Assembly (NCBI GenBank): GCA_051876105.1
Contig: JBJEHN010000130.1
Location: 1 to 14,326, forward strand
Length of the DNA stretch: 14,326 nucleotides
Reading direction: 5' to 3'
Source: W2P13-069 sp051876105
Lineage (GTDB): Bacteria; Actinomycetota; Coriobacteriia; Coriobacteriales; QAMH01
The notes below the pieces were generated by a model. It had not been told where the DNA came from. It searched no databases and saw only the letters and a program-made list of their open reading frames with translations. Below are positions 6,639 to 12,936 of this stretch, one piece after another. The translations under genes were made by a program, and so were the position numbers. Within the stretch, counting starts at the first letter, position 1; every line of letters begins with the position of its first letter.

Positions 6639-8072
6639 CTAGCTGGCTACCCCTTCGAAGGTGCGGCCCAGCTTCTCGAACTTGGCCTTGTCGGTCTCTG
6701 CCATGTTCGCCGTGATGTCGGCGCGGTGGGGGTGGCGCGGGTCCGAGGGGTTCTCCCACAACTCCTGAGCCAGGGGCGCCCACTCGGCGGCGAAGGGGCG
6801 GCACTTGGCGCAGAGCTCCTCGGCGCTCTCCTCTTCCTGCAGGTCGGTGCAGTGGGCGCCGCTCTCGCGCACCATGCGCTCCAGGGCGTCGGGGTTCTCC
6901 AGCATGGGGCAGGGGCGCAGCAGGTTCTCGTTGAAGGGCTGGCCCTCGTAGTACTTCATGAAGATGGGGCTCTTCAGGCACTCCAGCAGGCTTTGATCGT
7001 GGATGTTGGCGTTGGAGTAGTGCACGAAGACGCAGGGCTCCACATCGCCCGCTGCGTTGATGTGCAGGTAGCGGCGCCCGCCAGCGATGCAGCCGCCCAC
7101 GAACTCTCCGTCGTTTTGGAAGTCCATGAGGAAGATGGGCTTCTCGTCGCGCATGTGGCGCACGAAGCTGTACATGTGCTTGCGCTGCTCGACCGTGAGC
7201 ATGAGCTCGGTGGGGGCGCCGGCGCCCACGGGCATGTAGGTGAACATCCAGCAGAAGAGCGCGCCCTGCTCCACCATCCAGTCGATGAAGGGCTCGCTGC
7301 CTACGGTCCTGACGTTGGCGCTGGTCACGCAGGTCGAGACGCCGAAGGGCAGGCCGTGGCTCTTGAGCAGCTGCATGGCGGCTGCCACCTTGTCGTAGGT
7401 GCCCTGGCCGCGTCGCTCGTCGGTGGTCTCGCGCGAGCCCTCGGCGCTGATCGCGGGGACGAAGTTGCCCACCCGCAGCAGGTCCTGGCAGAAGGCCTCG
7501 TCGATGAGCGTGGCGTTGGTGAAGCACAGGAAGCTGCAGTCCGGGTGCTCCTCGCACAGGCGGATGAGGTCGCGCTTGCGCACCAGGGGCTCGCCGCCGG
7601 TGTAGATGTAGATGTGGACGCCCAGCTCGACGCCCTGGTTGATGATGCTGTCGATTGTCTCGTAGCTCAGGTTGAGGCTGTGGCCGTACTCGGCGGCCCA
7701 GCAGCCCGTGCAGTGCAGGTTGCAGGCGCTGGTGGGGTCGAGCAGGATGGCCCAGGGGATGTTGCACTGGTGCTCCTGGCGCATCTTCTCCTGCAGGGGC
7801 CAGGCCATGAGGTTGCCGTCGACCACCAGGTTCTTGATGATGCGGTCGCGCGCCTGGGGGTTGAGCGAGAGGATCTTCATGATGAGCTGGTACCAGTTGC
7901 TGTTGCTGTCGATGGCCGTGCGGATGGCCTGGCGCTGCGAGGGGAAGAGGTCCTTCGGCGCCGCCTTGTCGAGCATGTCCATGATCTTGGCGACGTTCTT
8001 CTCTGGGTCTTCCAGGAGGTAGTCCATGGTCTTCATGAGCGCCGCGCGCTTGATCTGGTCGCTTGCCTTCAT
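6639..8072 (-). CDS. Radical SAM enzyme of unknown substrate
   Basis: A 477-residue radical SAM protein. The cluster motif CNLHCTGCW at 117-125 is of the CX3CX2C type and binds the [4Fe-4S] cluster that cleaves S-adenosylmethionine; YTGGEPL at 157-163 is the SAM-binding GGEP motif. A helical N-terminal domain of about 105 residues precedes the barrel. The C-terminal part has further cysteines at 328, 347, 388, 408, 421 and 424, in contexts GGCIAGG, EPCVF, RPCPM and CAKC, which could hold an auxiliary cluster. I recall close relatives in anaerobic Firmicutes and Actinobacteria annotated only as radical SAM proteins. ATG 8072 is chosen because GGGTGA lies about 6 nt upstream and the family starts there; the open frame continues upstream into non-coding sequence. 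It is divergent from the TetR gene, its likely regulator. Confidence 0.87.
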   Translation of the reverse strand: MKASDQIKRAALMKTMDYLLEDPEKNVAKIMDMLDKAAPKDLFPSQRQAIRTAIDSNSNWYQLIMKILSLNPQARDRIIKNLVVDGNLMAWPLQEKMRQEHQCNIPWAILLDPTSACNLHCTGCWAAEYGHSLNLSYETIDSIINQGVELGVHIYIYTGGEPLVRKRDLIRLCEEHPDCSFLCFTNATLIDEAFCQDLLRVGNFVPAISAEGSRETTDERRGQGTYDKVAAAMQLLKSHGLPFGVSTCVTSANVRTVGSEPFIDWMVEQGALFCWMFTYMPVGAGAPTELMLTVEQRKHMYSFVRHMRDEKPIFLMDFQNDGEFVGGCIAGGRRYLHINAAGDVEPCVFVHYSNANIHDQSLLECLKSPIFMKYYEGQPFNENLLRPCPMLENPDALERMVRESGAHCTDLQEEESAEELCAKCRPFAAEWAPLAQELWENPSDPRHPHRADITANMAETDKAKFEKLGRTFEGVAS

Positions 8073-8246
8073 TGCATTCACCCGTTTCTGTAAGAAAATA
8101 CCCAATGCGTATAACCACACACTGTCTATTATTGGTACACTGTGGATGAAAGCAATTGCCAATACCGTCTCACTCGAGCAGTAGGCAACAACTTGTTCTC
8201 GATTGCGGACAATCACCGACAGCGAGTTGGAACTAAGGGGGCAACC
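8073..8246. promoter_or_regulatory. Divergent control region between radical SAM and TetR genes
   Basis: This 174-bp spacer is richer in A and T than its surroundings. It holds two direct copies of ACACTGT (8119-8125 and 8137-8143, 18 bp apart) within an imperfect inverted repeat bounded by CCACA at 8115-8119 and TGTGG at 8141-8145. An 8-bp palindrome GCAATTGC lies at 8152-8159. TTATAC on the minus strand and TATTAT on the plus strand nearby are possible -10 boxes, but no good -35 box is present for either. The repeats are the natural candidate for the TetR operator; this is inference. Confidence 0.4.
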
Positions 8247-8861
8247 GTGAAGACAGATGTGAAGCTCGACCGCAGGCAGGTGCGCAGCCGCGAGGCAATC
8301 CGCGAGGCATTCAAGGAGCTGCTGCAGGAGAAGGACCTCTCGCAGATCACCGTGACAGAGATCGCGCGCCGCGCAGACCGCGACCGCAAGACCTTCTACC
8401 TGCACTACGGCTCCATCGACGACCTCATCGACGAGCTGCTGCAGGAGGAGTGCGAGCTGGCGGTCTCTCGCCTTGAGGAGATCCTGATACGCAGCGAGAG
8501 CGGCCTCAACGTGGAGGAGATCTACAAGACCATGGGCACCGCGCTGCTCTCGGACTTCAACCGCCGCAGCGGCATCATCAAGCATGTCGACTTGGGCGAC
8601 CTCATGGCGCGCATCCGCCCGATGATCGCCCGCAAGTTCGCGGAGAACGACACCCTGGGCCTCTCGCAGGCGCTGGGCGAGCACCTGGAGCTCTTCGTGG
8701 CGTACTTCAGCGCCGGCCTGCTCAACCTGTTCAGGCAGTGGATGGAGCTGGAGTCCGAGCTGCCCATCGAGAGGCTCTCGGAGCTTGCCATGGCAACGGT
8801 TTCCGGCGGCGTGGCCGCGCTCGTCAAGGCCGCTGAGGAGATGCAGGTCAGCGCGGCGTAG
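8247..8861 (+). CDS. TetR-family transcriptional regulator
   Basis: A 204-residue TetR-type repressor. The N-terminal helix-turn-helix covers about residues 12-61: REAIREAFKELLQEKDLSQI at 15-34, then TVTEIARRADRDRKTFYLHY at 35-54, where the FYLHYG contact helix is typical. The C-terminal ligand/dimer domain is of the type with a YFSAGLLNLFRQW segment at about 153-165. The start is GTG 8247, with AAGGGGG at 8235-8241 five nt upstream. The in-frame ATG at 8142 lacks a ribosome site and falls inside the presumed operator. It is transcribed away from the radical SAM gene and probably represses it and itself. The ligand is unknown. DNA-binding role is sure; the target is inferred from position. 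Confidence 0.88.
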   Translation: MKTDVKLDRRQVRSREAIREAFKELLQEKDLSQITVTEIARRADRDRKTFYLHYGSIDDLIDELLQEECELAVSRLEEILIRSESGLNVEEIYKTMGTALLSDFNRRSGIIKHVDLGDLMARIRPMIARKFAENDTLGLSQALGEHLELFVAYFSAGLLNLFRQWMELESELPIERLSELAMATVSGGVAALVKAAEEMQVSAA

Positions 8862-8875
8862 GGCTTGGAGCGCCG

Positions 8876-9120
8876 GTGCCGGGCAGCCGGCTCGGGCACC
8901 ATGTCCTCGAAGTACAGGAAGCGCGCCAGCGCCTCCTCGAGGTCGTCGCGCGTGACCGCCGCCACCGGGCCGCGCGCCTCTGCGGCGTACGCGGGCATGA
9001 CCTCGAAGCCGCCGAGCAGGGCGTCTTTGATGGAGCAGGCCGGACCCTCCAGGATGCGCGCGGTACGAGACCTCCGCCGGGGAGCGGCGCGGCCACAGCG
9101 TATCGAACCAGGCGAGGAGA
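8876..9120 (-). pseudogene. Degenerate minus-strand fragment, family not recognised
   Basis: Minus-strand reading gives protein-like text in two frames: WFDTLWPRRSPAEVSY on the right, then after a shift near 9057-9068, ARILEGPACSIKDALLGGF, EVMPAYAAEARGPVAAV and TRDDLEEALARFLYFEDMVP. Regular helix periodicity and codon bias suggest a former gene, but it has no start and its frame runs on into the antisense of the TetR gene. I cannot name the family. Two fragments of different origin are also possible. Confidence 0.35.
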
Positions 9121-9123
9121 GCT

Positions 9124-9381
9124 ATGCGCGGGCAGTGCGCCTCGAAGGGCATCGGGCCTTGGACTGCGAACTACATCGCGATGAGGGCGCTCTCGCACCC
9201 AGACGCGTTCCTGGAGTCAGACGCGGGGGTGGCCAAGGCGCTCCCGGACATGACGCCCCGGCAGAGGGCGCAGCTCGCGCAAGAATGGCGCCCGTGGAGA
9301 AGCTATGCTGTGATCAGCTTGTGGAACAGCCTGGTGCACGAGAATACAGCAAGCGGCAAGCGCAGGGAGGAAGCGCGCTGA
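9124..9381 (+). pseudogene. alkA: AlkA-type DNA-3-methyladenine glycosylase, C-terminal fragment
   Basis: Eighty-five codons match the end of the HhH-GPD glycosylase AlkA, which removes alkylated bases from DNA: KGIGPWTANYIAMRAL at 8-23 is the helix-hairpin-helix, DAFLESDAG at 27-35 keeps the position of the catalytic aspartate (Asp33), and EWRPWRSYAVISLWNSL at 54-70 is the final conserved block. About 200 residues of the usual enzyme are missing upstream, where unrelated minus-strand debris begins. GAGGAGA lies 4 nt before ATG 9124, so a short peptide could still be made, but without the substrate-binding N-terminal domain it is probably inactive. It leads into an Ogt-like remnant, suggesting a former alkylation-repair operon. 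Confidence 0.72.
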
Positions 9382-9491
9382 CGTTTTGCACGCACTACGA
9401 GACGGGGGTCATAGGCGCGCTCACGCTGGCGGGCATCCCAGACGCTGTCGCCGCATACTTCAACCGCCAACAGCAGCCGGGCTGCCGCTAG
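9378..9491 (+). pseudogene. ogt: Ogt-type O6-alkylguanine-DNA methyltransferase, N-terminal remnant
   Basis: Reading from CTG 9378 gives LTFCTHYETGVIGALTLAG, then IPDAVAAYFN, and stops after 37 codons. The first 19 residues fit the usual start of Ogt proteins (THY-x-S/T-P-x-G-x-LTLA); the end does not. The catalytic PCHR region is absent. AGGGAGGAA at 9364-9372 is well placed for a start at 9378, where the codon is now CTG. The CTGA overlap with the AlkA stop looks like a mutated ATGA junction. Confidence 0.5.
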
Positions 9492-9542
9492 CTGCAGCCA
9501 CTGGGACGGTGCAACGCCTGTTGAATGCCGTGCGGGCTCGGT

Positions 9543-10163
9543 CTACTCGAACGGATACTCCATGAGGAAGAAGTCAGTGAGGAGGCCCTCGCCGTAGTAG
9601 AGGTGGTAGAAGCCGTGGTCGATGAAGCCGTTGCGCTTGTACAGGCGCTGGGCGGGAAGGTTGTTGGGCAGCACGTCGAGCCGCAGCGATGCGGCGCCGC
9701 GGCGGCGGGCCTCGGCGAGCACCAGCTGCAGGAAGCGCGAACCCACGCCCTGGCGCGCCAGTTGGGGGTGCACGCAGAACAGATGCAGGCAGAAGACCCC
9801 GCCGAATGATTCATCGCGCACCCACGGGACCTGCTCGTAACCCTGGGCCTGCACGTTGTTGAGGACGGCCGCGCCGATAATCGCCGGCAGCTCAGCATCG
9901 GGGCGTGGACGAGCGGCGTTGACGCCGCCTGGCTGCTCCTCTGCGCCGCCAGGCACAGCGGGCGCAGCAGGCACGCAGAGCAGCATCTCGCCCGCGCTGA
10001 CAGCTGCCTGCAGGTCCTCGAGCGTGGGCCGCTTGCCCAGCTCCCAGAAGACGTCGTGCTCAGTTCCGGCAACCGCATCGATCACCGACTGGTACAGCTC
10101 GACGATACCCGGCAGGTCGCCCTCCCGTGCGAGCACGGCCTTCAACTCCAACTCCTCCTGCAC
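9543..10163 (-). CDS. GNAT-family N-acetyltransferase
   Basis: A 206-residue acetyl-CoA-dependent acyltransferase of the GNAT fold. The acetyl-CoA loop is RQGVGS at 137-142, within FCVHPQLARQGVGSRFL at 129-145; motif B is DVLPNNLPAQRLYKRNGF at 163-180. A low-complexity Ala/Pro/Gly stretch at about 65-92 is inserted between the first strands and is unusual for the family. The start is uncertain: GTG 10163 has GAGGGA about 8-9 nt upstream, while TTG 10145 has an ideal GGAGGAG 6 nt upstream, which would remove six residues. The gene stands alone between alkA/ogt debris and the toxin gene, with a 112-bp upstream spacer lacking a clear promoter. The acceptor substrate is unknown. Confidence 0.82.
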   Translation of the reverse strand: MQEELELKAVLAREGDLPGIVELYQSVIDAVAGTEHDVFWELGKRPTLEDLQAAVSAGEMLLCVPAAPAVPGGAEEQPGGVNAARPRPDAELPAIIGAAVLNNVQAQGYEQVPWVRDESFGGVFCLHLFCVHPQLARQGVGSRFLQLVLAEARRRGAASLRLDVLPNNLPAQRLYKRNGFIDHGFYHLYYGEGLLTDFFLMEYPFE

Positions 10164-10275
10164 AGGCTTATCCCTCGCTCCCGTCCTCAGATCGCCCCTC
10201 CCCCAACACAGGAGTCCGGGCGGTTGTTGTCGTAATCCACACTGGCTCTTGCAACCTCTCCGTACAAGCTTACCC

Positions 10276-10746
10276 TCACTCGCCCAGCAGCTCGAGCAGG
10301 CGCTGCGGCGTCACGGCCGGCGCGATGGAGTCGACGATGAGCTCTTTGTCGTTGGTGACGATGAAGTCCGCCTTGCAGCGGAGCGCCGCGGCGGTGAGGA
10401 GGTCGTCCTCAAGGTCCCCGTGGGCACACTCGCAGCGCTGGGCGAGCCAGACGTCACCGGCGTCGATGCCAAGCGGCGTTGCCACCTGCATGATGTTGTC
10501 GATGAGAGCCCAGGCGGTGTGCGTAATGGCTGCAGACGCACCCGGCGTCAGCTCTGCACCCTGCGCTCTGGCGTTGCGCTTCATGTCCGCGACGGCGATG
10601 TAGAACACGTCCTTGGTCGAGGTGGCGGCGATGAGCATCTGGGTCCCAGACTCCCAGCAGCGCTGGACAAGCCGCAGCGCCACAGGGTGCCCCGCCCGAA
10701 ACGGCAGGCAGTAGTCGAGCCAGACGTTGGTGTCTACCAGGACCAT
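10276..10746 (-). CDS. PIN-domain toxin of a type II toxin-antitoxin pair
   Basis: A 156-residue PIN-domain (PilT N-terminus, VapC-like) protein; members are metal-dependent RNases held off by a cognate antitoxin. Acidic residues are in the expected places: Asp5 in VLVDTNVWLDY, Asp46 in STKDVFY, Glu113/Asp114/Asp115 in GDLEDDLLTAAA and Asp133 in IVTNDKEL. The ATG at 10746 gives the family start, but has little ribosome site. GTG codons at 10764 and 10770 lie after GAGGAG inside the antitoxin gene and would give overlap and coupling with 6-8 extra residues. It follows the antitoxin gene with a 10-bp gap at most. It is probably repressed with it by the upstream operator. Confidence 0.82.
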   Translation of the reverse strand: MVLVDTNVWLDYCLPFRAGHPVALRLVQRCWESGTQMLIAATSTKDVFYIAVADMKRNARAQGAELTPGASAAITHTAWALIDNIMQVATPLGIDAGDVWLAQRCECAHGDLEDDLLTAAALRCKADFIVTNDKELIVDSIAPAVTPQRLLELLGE

Positions 10747-10756
10747 CTTGCAAGCA

Positions 10757-11119
10757 CTAGCCACGCACACCACGCTCCTCAAGCCGCTCCAGCATCGCCT
10801 GCAGGTAGAGCTCGCCGTCATCTTCCTGGGGGAGCAAGGCGCTCGGATCGACCCCAGCCCGCGCGAGGCCCTGGAGGTACAGCTCGTCCACCTGCTGCCA
10901 CGGAGCGCGCTCCCCCTTCAGCTGCCCACTCTCCAGCGTTGCGCGCTCAAGCTGGCTGAGCACGGTGTCCACCTGCTGAAGGTCCCCGGCATTCGACTGG
11001 ATGTAGCGCCACAGAATGCGGATTGTGTCCGTTGAGCTGCGGCCCATTGAGCTCAGCGCCGCATCCACGTCGCTCTTGAGCTGAGCATCGAGCCTGATGT
11101 TGAGCTGTGTTGCACCCAC
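10757..11119 (-). CDS. RelB/DinJ-like ribbon-helix-helix antitoxin
   Basis: A 120-residue protein whose first 45 residues resemble the ribbon-helix-helix of RelB/DinJ antitoxins: the strand QLNIRLDAQLK at 5-15, then ALSSMGRSSTDTIRILWRYI at 21-40. This part would dimerise and bind the operator. The acidic, helical C-terminal half (about 46-120) would wrap the toxin and is longer than in most RelB proteins. The GTG at 11119 has GAGGAGG about 4 nt upstream. It precedes the PIN toxin gene on the same strand, the usual antitoxin-first order. RelB-type antitoxins usually pair with RelE-fold toxins, so the pairing with a PIN toxin is a mixed combination. Confidence 0.75.
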   Translation of the reverse strand: MGATQLNIRLDAQLKSDVDAALSSMGRSSTDTIRILWRYIQSNAGDLQQVDTVLSQLERATLESGQLKGERAPWQQVDELYLQGLARAGVDPSALLPQEDDGELYLQAMLERLEERGVRG

Positions 11120-11143
11120 AATGCCTCCTCATCGCTAGGGTGC

Positions 11144-11160
11144 TAGCATTGTATAGCATT
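11144..11160 (-). promoter_or_regulatory. Operator/promoter of the toxin-antitoxin operon
   Basis: TAGCATT occurs twice, at 11144-11150 and 11154-11160, one helical turn (10 bp) apart, as expected for ribbon-helix-helix dimers binding side by side. On the minus strand TATACAAT lies across the repeats and can act as a -10 box about 30 nt before the antitoxin start. Autorepression is inferred; no clear -35 box is visible. Confidence 0.5.
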
Positions 11161-11386
11161 CCAGGCGAGATGCGCATCCCCCGCTCCGGACCCCCCTCAT
11201 CGCCGCAGCATCTGCCAAAGGGAGTTGGCCGACAATCCGCGCCCCCGCCTGCGGCCCGGCCTATGAAACAGCCTGAACCACAAGGAGAACCAAGGCAACA
11301 TGGCCCCGTTGGACGAGAATGCACGCTCTATTCAGCTCAGGCAGCGCCATACTGGGTTGAGTCTCACTCGCAGAACGGAGCACCCC

Positions 11387-11968
11387 ATGATCAAGGACAT
11401 CGCGGCGCGCTGCCGCAGCTACCGCCGCTTCTATCAGGACGAGCGCATCCCACGCGAGCTGCTCGTGAGTTGGGTCGACACGGCACGCATCGTCGCATCC
11501 AGCGCCAACGGCCAGCCCCTGCGCTACCTCGTGTTCAACACACCGCAGGACTGCGAGCGCATCTTCCCCAACACCGCCTGGGCGGGCGCCCTCAAGGACT
11601 GGCCCGGCCCGGCAGAAGGCGAGCGCCCCAGCGCCTACATCATCATCTGCTGCGACGCCCAGCGCTCGCTCGGCGAGCGCTTCAACGCCTGGGACGAGGG
11701 CATCGTCGCCCAGACCATCATGCTCGCGGCGACCGAGGCAGGCTATGGCGGCTGCATGATCGCCTCGTTCAAGAAGGCCAGCATCGCCGCCATCTGCGGG
11801 CTGGAGGGCAGCGGCATCGCGCCCGAGCTGGTCTTGGCCCTGGGCAAGCCGAAGGAGGAGGTGCGCATCGTGGAGGTCGGCGAGGACGGCTCCACCAAGT
11901 ACTACCGCGACGAGCAGCAGGTCCACTACGTCCCCAAGCGCCCCTTAAGCGACATCCTCCTCAACTAG
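11387..11968 (+). CDS. Nitroreductase-family FMN oxidoreductase
   Basis: A 193-residue flavin reductase of the nitroreductase fold, which uses NAD(P)H and FMN to reduce nitro-aromatics, quinones or similar acceptors as a dimer. RSYRRF at 10-15 is the FMN phosphate-binding arginine cluster; ASSANGQPLRYLVF at 37-50 and GGCMIASF at 121-128 are further flavin-contact segments; LALGKPKEEV at 150-159 and KYYRDEQQVHYVPKRP at 171-186 mark the end. ATG 11387 is chosen because CGGAG lies 7 nt upstream and homology starts there. An in-frame ATG at 11300 with a more distant AAGGAG would add 29 residues not typical of the family. Its stop lies 8 bp from the convergent U32 gene stop, with no terminator between. 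Confidence 0.87.
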   Translation: MIKDIAARCRSYRRFYQDERIPRELLVSWVDTARIVASSANGQPLRYLVFNTPQDCERIFPNTAWAGALKDWPGPAEGERPSAYIIICCDAQRSLGERFNAWDEGIVAQTIMLAATEAGYGGCMIASFKKASIAAICGLEGSGIAPELVLALGKPKEEVRIVEVGEDGSTKYYRDEQQVHYVPKRPLSDILLN

Positions 11969-11976
11969 CGCCGCGC

Positions 11977-12936
11977 TCACATGCGGCCGTCGTAGAGCTC
12001 GGGGTAGTAGCAGTTGAGGCCCTTGGGGCAGACCTGACTCTGGTAGGGGTGGCGGAGCATGCGCTCCAGGTACTCCTCGCGGCTGGCGCAGCGCTGGGCC
12101 ACGCCGATGTTCGCCGCAACCAGCCCCAGGTCCTCGGCGATAGCGTCCGGCGTGTCGCCGCGGCCCACCACCTTGTAGGCCAGCTCGCCCATCTGCTCCA
12201 GGTCCCACAGCGCGCACAGGCCGCAGGCGTACTGGTGGTAGACGTCGCGGCGCAGGCTGCCCGTTTGCTCCAGCTGCCCGCGGTGCTGCTCGACGCACGC
12301 GGCACAGCGCGCGGCCTCGCGCATCTCGCCGCACAGCGCTCCCCTGCCGCGGCCGTGCATCCCCAGGCAGTGGCTGTCGCTGAACACGCAGCCGTTCCTC
12401 ATGAGGAAGACCTCGTACTCCAGCTCCGGGCAGGCGGCCGTGATGGCGCGCAGCTCGCTGAGCGCCAGGTCGCGCGGCAGGATCAGCCGGTCTGCGCCCC
12501 AGCGCTGGTACAAGCGCGCCGTGGCCTCGTTGTAGATGCCGCACATGGTGCTCGCAACGGCCTTCAGCCCGTGCTCATGCGCCAGGCCGATTGCCTCTGG
12601 ACCGCTGAGGATCACGCCGTCCGCGCCCGCCCAGGCCAGCTGCTCGAAGTAGTACCTGAGCCACGGCTCCATGTCAGCCGAGTACGCAGACGAGTTGAAG
12701 GTCACGTAGAACGTGCAGCCCGCCGCATGCGCGCGCGGCACGGTCCACAGCAGCTCCTGGAAGCTGCAGGTGTTGGCGCTGCGGCCAAAGCCGCTCATGC
12801 GGTTGAGCTCGGCAAACTCGCCGAACGCCGCGTCCCACTCGTCGTCGTAGAAGCCCATGTAGAGCTCGCGGGCGCCGGCGTGGGCGTAGTACTCGATGTT
12901 GTCAGGGTTGTTCAGCGGGGCAAGCGGGAATCCCAT
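11977..12936 (-). CDS. U32-family protein, second of a coupled pair
   Basis: A 319-residue member of the U32 'peptidase' family, whose studied members act mostly in RNA or quinone hydroxylation rather than proteolysis. The N-terminal barrel start is NIEYYAHAGARELYMGFYDD at 13-32, followed by FYVTFNSSAYS at 76-86 and ADGVILSGPEA at 105-115. The cysteine region EVFLMRNGCVFSDSHCLGMH at 175-194 continues with Cys202 and CAAC at 211-214, then ACGLCALWDL at 237-246 and VCPKGLNCYYPELY at 302-315. This fits an Fe-S cluster, as in UbiU/UbiV-type U32 proteins. Its ATG at 12936 overlaps the previous stop by one base (TGATG), with GGAGG about 10 nt upstream. Substrate unknown. Confidence 0.8.
   Translation of the reverse strand: MGFPLAPLNNPDNIEYYAHAGARELYMGFYDDEWDAAFGEFAELNRMSGFGRSANTCSFQELLWTVPRAHAAGCTFYVTFNSSAYSADMEPWLRYYFEQLAWAGADGVILSGPEAIGLAHEHGLKAVASTMCGIYNEATARLYQRWGADRLILPRDLALSELRAITAACPELEYEVFLMRNGCVFSDSHCLGMHGRGRGALCGEMREAARCAACVEQHRGQLEQTGSLRRDVYHQYACGLCALWDLEQMGELAYKVVGRGDTPDAIAEDLGLVAANIGVAQRCASREEYLERMLRHPYQSQVCPKGLNCYYPELYDGRM

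Noticed and set aside
6591..8093. A 500-codon open frame antisense to the radical SAM gene
   Set aside because: It mirrors the third-position GC bias of the real gene, crosses the terminator region and has no domain signature.
8142..8246. Longer TetR start at ATG 8142
   Set aside because: It has no ribosome site, would place 35 atypical residues before the DNA-binding domain and would overlap the presumed operator. GTG 8247 has a strong site.
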